A stretch of DNA of 35,519 nt from an uncultured Trichormus sp. (GCA_936914905.1 CAKZGI010000353.1:1-35519), one strand, 5' to 3'; counted from the stretch's first letter, positions 1 through 8,616 are shown. Notes: generated from the sequence alone by a model not told the origin. Numbers and translations: made by a program.

Positions 1-187
1 TCCATAATCTGATGCTGTCTAAATCTCTACTGACTTTGAGTTTCTCTATTTCTTTGTCCAGTTCTACTACTCTATTTGTTAGCTTCTCTATACTTTTCCC
101 CTCCTCAATCATGATTTCTACCAGTTGCTCTGTTGCAAACTGCTTCAATATCTCTCTGTCTAGTTTTGGTCGCAGGTTCTTTTTCAT
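1..187 (-). CDS. Transposase N-terminus, cut by the window edge
   Basis: Reading the minus strand from an ATG at 187 gives 62 residues starting MKKNLRPKLDREILKQFATE and continuing as a charged, heptad-like helix (ESIEKL, VVELDKEIEKLK) to the window edge. This short coiled-coil leader, ending in a DLDS motif, resembles the N-terminus of cyanobacterial IS66-type transposases, where it precedes an SKPPS-like segment. Here the last visible residues are DLDSIRLW, not SKPPS, so the copy may be divergent or broken. The catalytic domain lies outside the window, so the family is a guess. No terminal inverted repeat could be identified upstream of the start. Confidence 0.5.
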   Translation of the reverse strand, partial: MKKNLRPKLDREILKQFATEQLVEIMIEEGKSIEKLTNRVVELDKEIEKLKVSRDLDSIRLW

Positions 188-329
188 AACTGCTTGCTAT
201 ATTCTGCCTCACCTATCACACTGGTCAATACCCCACGACCTCAATCCTTACACATCGGGCAACTATGTCCTTTTGAAGATTGCAATATTTACAATATGTT
301 AAAATCATGAAAAATAAGGAGATAAAATA

Positions 330-562
330 ATGACATCAGGACATTTAGCAATTGTTAAAGATGGGTCAATAGAATTACTAGATCCTGTATCTGTCCCAGA
401 AGGGCCAGAAGTATTTATTATTCCTATAATTTAATGCCAGGAAAAACAGAAGATTGGGAAAATTCCTCTTTAAATAACTTAAATCAATGTTATTCAGAAA
501 ATGAACCAGAATATACATTAGAATCAATTAAATAATATAACCCTGATTATGAAAGAAGGTAA
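330..562 (+). pseudogene. Broken antitoxin of a PemK/MazF-type toxin-antitoxin pair
   Basis: The reading frame starts MTSGHLAIVKDGSIELLDPV and carries the beta-strand pattern of small cyanobacterial antitoxins (substrate-like 'DGSIELLDPVSVPEG'). It breaks at a TAA at 432. A shifted frame starting at 435 continues MPGKTEDWENSSLNNL, hits a second stop (TAA at 531) where a Glu codon is expected, and then reads YNPDYERR before the final stop. The end overlaps the start of the downstream toxin remnant by 14 bases, the coupling normally seen in such operons. A good ribosome binding site (AAGGAGAT) sits upstream of the ATG. The function is inferred from the neighbour as much as from the sequence. 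Confidence 0.6.
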
Positions 563-880
563 TATTATATTACCTCATATTCCCCAAGCAAATGGAGAAA
601 TAAAAACCGTCTAGCTCGAATTTTCAGATAATTGCCAAAATACCAGGACTTCTCTGTATGTGGAATTAGTACACAATTAAAACAACATATTTCTGATTTT
701 GATGAAATGGTTTCACCTAGTGATTATGATTTTCAATCTATTGGTTTAGTTAGTCCATCTGTAATTAGACTGGGTTTCTTAACAGTTATTGCCCCTAACA
801 ATATAATTGGCTCAATTGCGACAGAAAGACACAAACAATTATTACATAATCTGAGTCAATATTTAATTCAATCAAGATAG
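549..880 (+). pseudogene. Broken PemK/MazF-family mRNA interferase toxin
   Basis: Starts MKEGNIILPHIPQANGEIK, the typical first beta strands of MazF/PemK toxins (which cut mRNA and are held in check by the cognate antitoxin). The frame is lost near 610, and after a stop around 629 it resumes as LPKYQDFSVCGISTQL and runs to the natural C-terminus (…GSIATERHKQLLHNLSQYL). The parts align end to end with one full-length protein of about 110 residues, so this is one gene with a frameshift and a nonsense change, not two genes. It directly follows the antitoxin remnant, so both halves of the module have been lost and no free toxin remains. Confidence 0.72.
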
Positions 881-898
881 GAACCAAGAAAAATCATA

Positions 899-1879
899 TC
901 ACCTTGCCTGAAAAATATTCTGCACCATCTTTTTATCAGACCTAGCAGCAGCATTATCCAACTCTGCAGCTTCACCATCACTCAAAAACCAACCCAATGC
1001 ACCAATATTCTCTTGTGCTTGTTCCAAACTTTTGGCACCAGGAATAGGAACTGTCCCTTTACAAATACACCAGTTAATAGCAACTTGAGACATAGTTTTG
1101 TTTCTTGTATTTGCTATTTCTCGTAAAGTCCCTAAAATACCTTGAATTCCTGGTAATATTTGCCTAAATAATATTCCTCTCACACCTTTAGGGAACTTGC
1201 CATTTTCGGAAAACTTACCTGTTAATAAACCCAAAGCTAAAGGACTATAAGCAATTAATTTTATTCCTAAATCATCACATAAATCCTTTACACCTAATTC
1301 CGTCACTGGATAGGTAGATAGTAATGAATACTGCACTTGCAAAGTTTGAATCGGTATTCCTCTTTCCTGAAATCTTTTATGTACCCATAAAAGTCGTTTT
1401 GTACCGTAATTAGATAATCCTACACCTTTAACTAATCCTTGTTCATATAAATCAGCTAAACCATCTAATAATCCTACTTCTTGCCAAGGTGCATAATTAG
1501 CTGTAGACCAGTGCATCTGAACTAAATCAACGTTTTTTCCTAATCTCTTCGCAGAAGCATGACAAGCAGAAATAATTGATTTTCTTGTCCATCTCCAAGG
1601 GTAAGCTGCTAACTTTGTAGCAATACAAATATGTTCTTTATTTAATCCTTGATATTCTCTAGCAAAGTTTCCTAAAAGTGACTCACTGCGTCCGTTTAAT
1701 CTACCTGTACCATAGGAATCTCCTGTATCAAACAGGGTGACACCATTACTCACACAGAGGTTAAATACCTGTTGCAGTTGGTCATCGATGCTTTCATTGT
1801 ATCCCCAAAGCAGTTGGTTTCCCCAAGCCCAAGTTCCACATCCCATTGTGGGTAAAGATACTGATTGACTGGTTTGCAT
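899..1879 (-). CDS. Aldo/keto reductase
   Basis: An intact 326-residue NADPH-dependent aldo/keto reductase, full length for the family. The catalytic tetrad is visible: Asp51 and Tyr56 in LFDTGDSYG, Lys89 in IATKLA, and His123 in VQMHWS. The GVSNYG-like strand (VGLSNYGTKRL), the SPLALGLLTGK loop and the C-terminal IPGAKSLEQAQEN motif that binds the NADP phosphate complete the TIM barrel. Substrate cannot be told from the sequence. The gene stands alone between pseudogenes, with more than 160 bases free of genes upstream, so it is probably its own transcription unit. A longer in-frame start is not seen; the ATG at 1879 is followed by MQTSQSVSLPTMGCGTWAWG, where the usual N-terminal beta hairpin begins. 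Confidence 0.9.
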   Translation of the reverse strand: MQTSQSVSLPTMGCGTWAWGNQLLWGYNESIDDQLQQVFNLCVSNGVTLFDTGDSYGTGRLNGRSESLLGNFAREYQGLNKEHICIATKLAAYPWRWTRKSIISACHASAKRLGKNVDLVQMHWSTANYAPWQEVGLLDGLADLYEQGLVKGVGLSNYGTKRLLWVHKRFQERGIPIQTLQVQYSLLSTYPVTELGVKDLCDDLGIKLIAYSPLALGLLTGKFSENGKFPKGVRGILFRQILPGIQGILGTLREIANTRNKTMSQVAINWCICKGTVPIPGAKSLEQAQENIGALGWFLSDGEAAELDNAAARSDKKMVQNIFQAR

Positions 1880-2047
1880 ATTGCTTTGCTAGAAAAAGTA
1901 AGTATGTTAGCAGTTTAGTATAGTTGGGCAGTTGAGCGATCGCGCAAAATAAAAAAGTTCCATGAAATACTGGTAACTTTAATGACACTGATGACTATTT
2001 AAATCTGAAAGACTTTATTGGTGCCAATACTTAGCTAGATGAGAAAA

Positions 2048-2437
2048 CTAAGCTGACTCTCTGGCATTAACAATATACAAGTTCTTACCAAGTTTGGGGA
2101 ATAAAACAAAGGGTTTGGGGAATAAAACAAAGGGTGTTTCCCATGCTGGTTGTTGTAAGTCAGGAGGTAGGAAGGTGAAGATGTCTTGGAAATTAACAGT
2201 AATCTTTTGAGATGTCTTGGAAATTAACAGTAATCTTTTGAGTAGCACCATTAACTAAGAAAGAAGTTACGTTTTTCTTTCCATCCTTATATTGGTCGTA
2301 AAGAGAATCAAGAACTTTCTTACGGAATTCCTTCACTGGAGAAACATAGATAAAATAGCCTTGTGTATCCAGTTCTTTAGCTTTCGCTGATGCTTTAGTT
2401 TCATCTGTAAAGAAAGCAATTTTTTGCAGTTAATGAC
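2048..2437 (-). pseudogene. Decayed gene remnant of unknown family with two tandem duplications
   Basis: On the minus strand a coherent protein can be read: KIAFFTDETKASAKAKEL, then GYFIYVSPVKEFRKKVLDSL, YDQYKDGKKNVTSFLVNGA, QKITVNFQDI, FTFLPPDLQQPAWETPFVLF and LGKNLYIVNARESA. The piece is interrupted by a 31-bp direct duplication (2180-2210 and 2211-2241), which shifts the frame; removing one copy joins the two halves. A second, in-frame 21-bp duplication (2093-2113 and 2114-2134) repeats the residues FVLFPKP. No start codon is seen and the N-terminus appears lost. I do not recognise the family; the text reads as a soluble mixed alpha/beta protein. Confidence 0.5.
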
Positions 2438-2797
2438 ATAATTTAGAGATGCTGATTTTAGGGATATAAAAACAACCTAGATCCAGTTTTCGTTAGTGAA
2501 TACTCAAATCATTTTGAGCATTCCTTTCTAAGTATTTATTCACAATAATATTTCTGCTTTTAGTAACCTGAATCGTTAATTTAGATCAGTAAAAATCAGA
2601 AATATGTATTCTTACATAGCTTATACTTATCTAATAAGTGAAATAAATAAGTGAAATATATTAATTAGACTGACTGAGGTTAACAGTCATCCGATTTAGA
2701 ATTTTAGATTTTGAATTTGAGATTGATTACACGGATAAAGCCGGAGGCTTGTAGCATCAAGGAATTATCGGTCAAAGTCACCTATTCCCTGCCTATC
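2438..2797. other. Intergenic stretch, no gene seen
   Basis: AT-rich DNA with stops in all frames. It holds short imperfect repeats such as AATAAGTGAAATA given twice around 2633-2656, and a stretch GGATAAAGCCGGAGGC near 2734. No promoter, RNA gene or insertion element could be supported. Confidence 0.4.
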
Positions 2798-3643
2798 ATG
2801 AATACTGAAGCTTTACCTCTGAACGTTTATATCTAAGGTTAAGGATTTCCCATTTTGGGTTTACACGGCCATTCTGGTGCGGGTCGCAGTCTTTCTGTTT
2901 TCAGAAAATCATTTATAGCGACGGTTTCAAACCTTTGCCCCAGATTTGCGCGGATACGGCAAAAGTCGCTGTAATGGCAATTTTTAATATGCAAGACCAT
3001 TTGGAGGACTCAGAAGCTCTCCTAGACCGTTTTGAGATTGAAAAGTGTCTGGTATTGGGATGGTCACTAGGTGGAATTTTGGCTATGGAATTGGTATGGA
3101 ATTGGCATTGCCCTTACCACAGCGAGTTACTGGGTTGATATTGGTGGTAACTTCAGCTAGACCTTGGGGTAATCATCCTCCTATTTCTTGGCAGGATAAT
3201 GTTTATACTTATGTGGCGGCGCTATTAAACTATATCAAACCTAGTTGGTCTTGGAATATTGAAACTTTTCGCAAGTGATCGCTCTTTCGCTATCTCATTC
3301 AATAACATACACCCACAGCTTACGGTTACATTGCCAGGGAAGCTATACCAGCTTATTTACAAACTTCTCCATACTCTACTCACGCCCTCTATAGCGCCAT
3401 CAAAGCAGGGTACAACTGACTTCCTGACCTAGAAAAATACAATGTCCTAGTTTGGTGCTTGCTGGTTCTCAAGACCGCCATATTACTGCGGATTCTAGCT
3501 TGGAGACAAGACGAAATCTCAAGAATTCTCAGTGGCAATGTTACCCCAATACTGCCCATCTTTTTCCCTGGGAAATACCTCAACAGTTGCTCTTCGATAT
3601 TGACCAATGGTTAGAAACACACTCAATAATTACTAATTCGTAA
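2798..3643 (+). pseudogene. Broken alpha/beta hydrolase
   Basis: Fragments in three frames line up as one alpha/beta-hydrolase of about 280 residues: LGLHGHSGAGRSLSVF (oxyanion-hole region), NMQDHLEDSEALLDRFEIEK, the nucleophile elbow GWSLGG with its Ser, LILVVTSARPWGNHPPISWQ, a lid region, then LAGSQDRHI (the acid Asp) and NTAHLFPWE (the catalytic His). Two nonsense codons follow the start (TAA at 2834 and TAA at 2840), a frameshift lies between 2900 and 2935, and an 11-bp tandem duplication (3084-3094 and 3095-3105) shifts the frame right after the elbow; removing one copy restores AMELALPLPQRVTGL. Further breaks follow near 3277 and 3418. All three catalytic residues are still readable, so inactivation looks recent. 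Confidence 0.8.
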
Positions 3644-3706
3644 TTCGTAATTAAGAGGGTACAAACCCCCACTAATTGCAATTACGAATTATTCTGACAT
3701 CTAGTT

Positions 3707-5116
3707 TCAATCTTTCTCAACACCTGTATGCACAGTTTTCACCCATTTTAGACGTTTGGGACGTACTGACATCCGGGCGGTAGTGCTACTCATAACTACC
3801 AACCAATGCAACATATAAATACTGCCGCGAATGGTTTGTAGAAGTAACACAAAATAGTTAGATGTTTTCTGATCTTGGTGTGTCCGCCTTAAACCAGCAA
3901 ACATCCCCACAAAAGACATCGTAACTGACAGACCAGTTACAGAAGCTAATACTGGTGGACGATGGCGAATTACAGACATTAATAAATCTGGTATTGCTGC
4001 TGTCGGTAGGATATACATAATCAGCAGAAAAATCAGCAAATCCAAGGTTTTCCGCGTCCCCATGCGGTTTTGAAGGATCAGATCCCAGTAATCTAAATAA
4101 CGCTGATAACCACCTTCAGCCCAACGGTTACGTTGATGCCAAAGAGCGATCGCATTTGTGACTCCTTCTTCTTGCACTGGGGGATAGAACATACATTCAA
4201 TATCCCATTTATCCAGATTCAGGCGAATTGTCAAATCCAAATCATCGGTGATGGTTTCCTCATTCCAGCCACCGCAGCCATCCAAAGCTTGACGACGGAC
4301 AAATTGACCATTACCCCGCAGTTCACCAAGACCACCAATAGTAGTCCGTTGTTGTTGAAACCAAGTATCAACAGCCATTTCTGCCATTTGTCCCTTAGTC
4401 CAAAAATTCTCCTTAGCGTTGGTGATCGCTTTTCGCACCTGCACCGCCCCCACCTGTTCTTTTTGGAACAAAGGCACTACCTGTAATAGTAAATCTGGGT
4501 TAACTTGGGCATCAGCATCAAATACCACAATAATATCTCCCTTTGTCATTGGTAGGACTTGATTCAAAGCTCCTGACTTACCACCAGTATCCTCAGCGGA
4601 ACGTCTGAGTACCTTGAGTTGCTTGTATTCCTGCTTCAGTTCTGCCAATAAATGCGGCGTATTATCCGTACTATTATCGTCAATAATCCAGACTTCATAT
4701 TCGCCATTGGCATATTCAAGACTACAAAGACTCTTGACTAATCTACCAATAACTGCTTCTTCATTTTTTGCGGCCACCAACAAAGATACAGAAGGCAAAT
4801 CTCCATGTATTTCTTTGTGATGGTGGCGGGGTCTGGCAAAAATAATACCCAAGGCGTGAATACCAAGGATAGTTGTCAGTCCGAGAATGAAAATATAACC
4901 CCAGGAAACTAAATGCAAAGCGATCGTCCCACTCCAGACAATAGTCAAGACCAGGGCGGCTTTGGGTCTACGTCGTTTAAACCGGTGTGAAAGTAAATAC
5001 ACAGCATTCGCCTCTTCCACTGACTCTTGTTGTGCTGATAGGTCAGACACTAGGGAGTTAAGAGGAGCAGAGGTTCCGTTATCAGAGTCGTTTTCCGGCC
5101 AGGAATTCGCTGGCAT
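3707..5116 (-). CDS. mgdA: Beta-monoglucosyldiacylglycerol synthase (GT2 glycosyltransferase)
   Basis: A 469-residue membrane glycosyltransferase that, in cyanobacteria, moves glucose from UDP-glucose to diacylglycerol, the first step towards the galactolipids of thylakoid membranes. Family-2 motifs are all present: IIDDNST (Asp146-Asp147), FDADAQ (Asp200 and Asp202), ITDDLDL (Asp291-Asp292, the base region) and QRNRW (328-332). Hydrophobic segments lie at about 54-95 before the catalytic domain and at about 358-380, 389-408 and 421-442 after it. The N-terminus MPANSWPENDS and the C-terminus RPKRLKWVKTVHTG match my memory of the Anabaena enzyme. The gene is divergent from the ebsA-like gene and has a 40-bp perfect palindrome in its upstream region. 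A cellulose-synthase-like GT2 is the alternative but less likely. Confidence 0.85.
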   Translation of the reverse strand: MPANSWPENDSDNGTSAPLNSLVSDLSAQQESVEEANAVYLLSHRFKRRRPKAALVLTIVWSGTIALHLVSWGYIFILGLTTILGIHALGIIFARPRHHHKEIHGDLPSVSLLVAAKNEEAVIGRLVKSLCSLEYANGEYEVWIIDDNSTDNTPHLLAELKQEYKQLKVLRRSAEDTGGKSGALNQVLPMTKGDIIVVFDADAQVNPDLLLQVVPLFQKEQVGAVQVRKAITNAKENFWTKGQMAEMAVDTWFQQQRTTIGGLGELRGNGQFVRRQALDGCGGWNEETITDDLDLTIRLNLDKWDIECMFYPPVQEEGVTNAIALWHQRNRWAEGGYQRYLDYWDLILQNRMGTRKTLDLLIFLLIMYILPTAAIPDLLMSVIRHRPPVLASVTGLSVTMSFVGMFAGLRRTHQDQKTSNYFVLLLQTIRGSIYMLHWLVVMSSTTARMSVRPKRLKWVKTVHTGVEKD

Positions 5117-5165
5117 AGTTAATTTAAGTAAAAACCAGTATCTGTTTAAAGTTTACAATTCCCCT

Positions 5166-5205
5166 GTGAAAGTTAGCAAAATTCTAGAATTTTGCTAACT
5201 TTCAC
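5166..5205. repeat. Perfect 40-bp palindrome between divergent genes
   Basis: Two 20-base arms (GTGAAAGTTAGCAAAATTCT and its exact reverse complement) meet with no spacer. It lies 50 bases upstream of mgdA and 320 bases upstream of the ebsA-like gene, so it is not at the 3' end of either gene and is an unlikely terminator. It could be an operator, a transcribed leader hairpin or a relic of a mobile hairpin repeat. Confidence 0.85.
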
Positions 5206-5253
5206 AACCGCTTTTCTTGACCTTGGGGAGCATCGCAAAACGTAAGAATTCAC

Positions 5254-5274
5254 GAGTCAGGAGTCAGGAGTCAG
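5254..5274. repeat. Heptanucleotide repeat GAGTCAG x3
   Basis: Three exact head-to-tail copies of a 7-base unit, the short tandemly repeated repetitive (STRR) type typical of Nostocales intergenic DNA. A CTGACTCGTG segment at about 5333-5342 is complementary to the first unit with its flank, so the 90 bases in between could fold into a long stem-loop. Confidence 0.8.
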
Positions 5275-5526
5275 AATGTTTGAGAAATTGGTTAATTATC
5301 AAATATGTCTTTTTGGCGTTAGCCTGAAAAATCTGACTCGTGATGGGTGAATGCTTACCCCAAAACTTACCTGAACTTATAACGAATAACGATCTGTATA
5401 ATACTCAGTATTTTTCATAAATTACAAATATTTTTTTTAGTCTGTGTGAATACACATAGTTGTGGGAATACTATTGATGAAAACTCAATATCCCCGGTTA
5501 TTAGCCAACTTGAGGAATCTTAAACG

Positions 5527-5901
5527 ATGTCTATCGACCAACTCCAGCCTGTAAGCCAGCAACAAGCTACGGTATATCTACCGTACATCCAGCAAAGCAA
5601 ACGGAATTTCTTACCCTATGCCATCAGTCTTTATCAAAAAGGCTTTGTGGAAGGACACCGCAAAATAGAACGCAGTAAAAATATTCCTTTTATTGCTACC
5701 TGGAACGTTGCCACCCTTCCCTCAGACCTGACCCGCTGCCGAATCCAGTTTAATGGCAATGCTGAATTAAGTTATGAGGTCAGGATGGCCAGTTTTGAGT
5801 TTATTAATTTTTTAATTGAACTAATGGAAAATTATAAGCGCCAAAAACTTAGTGATTTTTCCACAACTTTTTACCGCAAACTACTGAGTATAGAAGATTG
5901 A
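5527..5901 (+). CDS. ebsA: EbsA-like type IV pilus biogenesis protein
   Basis: A 124-residue soluble protein conserved in cyanobacteria. It starts MSIDQLQPVSQQQATVYLPY, has the central FIATWNVATLPSDLTRCRIQ core and ends in a helical SFEFINFLIELMENYKRQKL region with YRKLL. No signal peptide or membrane segment is visible. This pattern matches what I remember of EbsA, a protein needed for type IV pilus assembly and biofilm self-suppression in Synechococcus; the name rests on memory of the family, not on a motif. It overlaps by four bases with a possible long reading frame of the next gene and is probably co-transcribed with it. The start ATG follows CTTAAACG without a clear Shine-Dalgarno sequence. 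Confidence 0.65.
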   Translation: MSIDQLQPVSQQQATVYLPYIQQSKRNFLPYAISLYQKGFVEGHRKIERSKNIPFIATWNVATLPSDLTRCRIQFNGNAELSYEVRMASFEFINFLIELMENYKRQKLSDFSTTFYRKLLSIED

Positions 5902-5950
5902 ATCAGAAGGCAGAAGGAGCAGGGGGCAGGGTCAGTAATATATCCCCCCC

Positions 5951-5980
5951 AGTCCCTAGTCCCCAATCCCCAATCCCCAC
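5951..5980. repeat. C-rich heptamer-like repeat (AGTCCCC / AATCCCC)
   Basis: Consecutive degenerate 7-base units between ebsA and the next gene. The run is in frame with the downstream gene and translates as PPVPSPQSPIPT, which argues that the apparent N-terminal extension of that gene is non-coding repeat rather than protein. Confidence 0.65.
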
Positions 5981-6062
5981 AGAAGCGATTTCTGCTGCTT
6001 CAGCTAAAATTAGGAAACACCTAGCTGGGTTCAACAGACTTTTGAAATTAGGAGTGCATGGC

Positions 6063-7178
6063 GTGCCAACATCTTTTAAATATTTGCTGATTGGATCAAT
6101 AGAGACTTACAGTGGTAAATCCGCAACAGTTCTAGGTTTGTCTCATCAGCTAAAGCAGAAAGGACTGGATATAGCCTACGGTAAACCACTGGGAACTTGT
6201 TTGCACAATGCTGATGGGACTGTAGTCGAAGAAGATGTCCAGTTCATTACTCAAAACCTAAAACTGTCGGAAAACCACGTGGCACCGACTTTGTTGGCGT
6301 TGGATGAGGTCAGAGTCCAAAAACGGTTGCGAGGAGAAGATCAAACTAATTATCAGCAGTCACTAATACAGCATTATTTACAAATACCAAGAGGTGATTT
6401 GATGCTGTTAGAGGGGGCCGGTAATTTAGCAGAAGGTAATTTGTTTGGCTTGTCTTTGCTGCAAGTTGCTCAAGTCTTAGATACAGCTGTGCTGTTGGTA
6501 CATCGCTATCAGTCATTACTCTCAGTTGAGGTGCTGTTATCTGCAAAAAAACAGATAGACGATGGCTGTGGGAGGCAACGCCAACGCTTGATTGGTGTTG
6601 TGATCAATGAAGTTCCCGCCGAACAATTAGAAGCTGGTAATAGTCTATTACGTCCATTTTTGGAACAACAGGGTATTCCTGTACTAGCAATGCTACCTAA
6701 AAGTGACTTACTCCGCAGCGTTAGTGTGGAAGAACTGGTAAAACAGTTAGGTGCAGAAGTTTTGTGTAGGAGTGATCGCTTAGATTTATTGGTGGAAAGT
6801 CTAGCTATTGGGGCGATGAATGTAAATGCGGCGGTCAAATATTTCCGCAAACGCCGCAATAAGGCAGTAGTTACAGGAGGCGATCGCGTAGAAATTCAGC
6901 AAGCAGCTTTAGAAACCTCTACCCAGTGCCTGATCCTGACCGGACAATTACCACCTCCTGCCTTTATTCTCAATCGTGCTGAAGAATTAGAAATCCCGAT
7001 TTTGTCTGTTGACCTCGACACCTTGACCACCGTAGAGATTGTTCATCGCACTTTCGGACAAGTCCGTGTCCACGAACCTCTAAAAGTAGAGTGCATCCGC
7101 CAATTAATGTCCGAATATTTTGACATTAACCGTTTGTTATCTCAACTAGGATTAAACCCAGCAGCAGCTGTATCTTAG
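6063..7178 (+). CDS. Phosphotransacetylase-family P-loop protein with DRTGG domain
   Basis: A conserved cyanobacterial protein with two parts: a BioD/CobB-like P-loop domain (YLLIGSIETYSGKSATVLGL, then LLEGAGNLAEGN and VLLVHRYQS) and a C-terminal DRTGG-type domain (KAVVTGGDRVEIQQAALET, CLILTGQLPP). The same pair of domains precedes the transferase domain in some phosphate acetyltransferases, but the catalytic acetyltransferase part is missing, so a sensor or regulatory ATPase role is more likely. I start it at the GTG at 6063 (VPTSFKYLLIG) because AGGAG lies eight bases upstream and homologs begin here; an upstream ATG at 5898 would add 55 residues that read through a non-coding repeat. Product is 371 residues. 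Likely co-transcribed with ebsA. Confidence 0.75.
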   Translation: MPTSFKYLLIGSIETYSGKSATVLGLSHQLKQKGLDIAYGKPLGTCLHNADGTVVEEDVQFITQNLKLSENHVAPTLLALDEVRVQKRLRGEDQTNYQQSLIQHYLQIPRGDLMLLEGAGNLAEGNLFGLSLLQVAQVLDTAVLLVHRYQSLLSVEVLLSAKKQIDDGCGRQRQRLIGVVINEVPAEQLEAGNSLLRPFLEQQGIPVLAMLPKSDLLRSVSVEELVKQLGAEVLCRSDRLDLLVESLAIGAMNVNAAVKYFRKRRNKAVVTGGDRVEIQQAALETSTQCLILTGQLPPPAFILNRAEELEIPILSVDLDTLTTVEIVHRTFGQVRVHEPLKVECIRQLMSEYFDINRLLSQLGLNPAAAVS

Positions 7179-7449
7179 TATTATTACTGACCCAAATTAC
7201 CAGTTAATCGCCAGCATAAATTCTACATCTGAGTTGATTTGTGAGATTATATGCACAATCAACTTAAGTTACTTACAAATAATTGTTCAACATTTATACT
7301 AAGGACTTGGTGAAACGTTTCCATCAATAAACTTTTTGTTACTTAACGTTTCAATCTAGAAAACATAGCAATATGTAACTCTAGTTGGCTTCTCAACTAC
7401 ACGCTGTTTGATAGAATATCTAGGTCGTTTAATCTGATCACCTCCATCT

Positions 7450-7953
7450 TTGAGCCAGTCAATAGACCTCATCAACCTTGATATATTAGCGCAAGAACTG
7501 GCAACAATCCAGCAAACAGGTTCTAAACGAATTGCCTTGTTGGGTTCGCGTCACGTGCCAATTACTCATCAAAATCTAATTGAAATGATGACTTATGCCC
7601 TAGTTTTATCGGGCAATCGTGTCATCACTTCTGGTGCTACAGGTACTAATTCAGCTGCTATCAGGGGAGCCACACGGGCTGACCCAAATTTGCTGACAGT
7701 AATATTACCTCAGAGCTTGGAATGCCAGCCATCTGAATCACGCCAGCAGCTAGAGCAGGTCATGCATCTAGTCGAAAATCCCAGTAATGATAATCTGTCT
7801 TTAGCTGAGGCTAGCTACCTGTGCAATAAGGAGATTGTTTCCCGTTGTCAGCAACTTATCTGCTTTGCTTTTCACGATAGCCGCACCCTGCTGCAAACTT
7901 GTGGCGACGCAGAAGAACAAAGAAAAGTGGTGACACTGTTCTACTTTGACTAA
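7450..7953 (+). CDS. DprA-like Rossmann-fold protein, conserved in cyanobacteria
   Basis: A 167-residue protein resembling the nucleotide-binding core of the DNA-processing protein DprA/Smf and of LOG-type lysine decarboxylases: IALLGSRHVPITHQNLIE, VITSGATGTNSAAIRGA (the glycine-rich turn) and TVILPQSLE. Family members are often annotated as DNA recombination mediator A-like, but they lack the C-terminal domain of DprA, so a role in DNA uptake is unproven. The start is a TTG at 7450 (SQSIDLINLD) with only a weak upstream ribosome site; an ATG may have been lost by mutation. The stop codon is embedded in the loop of a large hairpin. Confidence 0.75.
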   Translation: MSQSIDLINLDILAQELATIQQTGSKRIALLGSRHVPITHQNLIEMMTYALVLSGNRVITSGATGTNSAAIRGATRADPNLLTVILPQSLECQPSESRQQLEQVMHLVENPSNDNLSLAEASYLCNKEIVSRCQQLICFAFHDSRTLLQTCGDAEEQRKVVTLFYFD

Positions 7954-7972
7954 AGTAGAACAGTGTCACCAC
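7927..7972 (+). terminator. Perfect 21-bp stem, 4-base loop, overlapping the stop codon
   Basis: Arms 7927-7947 and 7952-7972 are exact reverse complements, with the loop GACT; the TAA stop of the DprA-like gene begins in the loop. The stem encodes the last seven residues of the protein. There is no T-run on either side, so it is a strong RNA hairpin but not a classic intrinsic terminator; protection of the 3' end is as likely. Confidence 0.7.
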
Positions 7973-8124
7973 ATAGCTAATGATAGAGATGGGAAATTAC
8001 CATTGGGTATTGGGTAATGATTTTTCTAAATTACTCAGTACCCCTTCACAGCTAGAAATATTTGACTATATTTTTAGTAACTATAAACGCTTCCAAAATT
8101 CAACATTTCATATCTAAAATTTCT

Positions 8125-8616
8125 ATGGCTTCTACTTTTTCTTTTGACATTGTGAGCGACTTTGACCACCAAGAATTAGTTAATGCTATTGATCAAGTAG
8201 TACGAGACATCAAAAGCCGTTACGATCTCAAAGATACACAAACTACTGTCGAATTAGGCGAAAAAACTATTACTATCAGCACCGATAGTGATATGACCTT
8301 ACAGGCTGTACACAGTATACTGCGAGAAAAAGTAGCCAAACGTAACCTCTCCCAAAAAATCTTTGATTTTGGCAAAGTTGAATCTGCCAGCGGCAACCGC
8401 GTCCGTCAAGAAATTACCCTCAAAAAAGGCATCAGCCAAGAAATTGCCAAACAAATTTCTAAATTAATTCGTGAGGAATTCAAAAAGGTGCAAGCTTCAA
8501 TTCAAGGTGATGCTGTGCGGGTAACTGCCAAAGCTAAAGATGATCTACAAACTGTGATTCAGCGGCTGAAGCAAGAAGATTTTCCTGTCGCTTTACAGTT
8601 TACAAACTATCGTTAG
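8125..8616 (+). CDS. yajQ: YajQ family nucleotide-binding protein
   Basis: A 163-residue YajQ protein (the family's usual length). Members bind nucleotides, and some bind cyclic di-GMP and act in signalling. The N-terminus [20 protein letters not shown], the [19 protein letters not shown] stretch, the [12 protein letters not shown] segment and the C-terminal [20 protein letters not shown] with QFTNYR are diagnostic. The frame is open 21 codons further upstream, but [11 protein letters not shown] is the family start, so I begin at the ATG at 8125. It is transcribed alone, after the hairpin of the previous gene. Confidence 0.92.
   Translation: MASTFSFDIVSDFDHQELVNAIDQVVRDIKSRYDLKDTQTTVELGEKTITISTDSDMTLQAVHSILREKVAKRNLSQKIFDFGKVESASGNRVRQEITLKKGISQEIAKQISKLIREEFKKVQASIQGDAVRVTAKAKDDLQTVIQRLKQEDFPVALQFTNYR

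Noticed and set aside
12-302. Plus-strand frame of 96 residues at the left end
   Set aside because: Ser/Leu/Phe-rich shadow of the transposase start on the minus strand; the minus-strand text is the coherent one.
4133-4486. Plus-strand frame of 117 residues inside mgdA
   Set aside because: Antisense to a well-conserved glycosyltransferase; no protein-like motif.
6509-6859. Minus-strand frame of 116 residues in the phosphotransacetylase-like gene
   Set aside because: Shadow frame; the plus strand carries the recognised domains.
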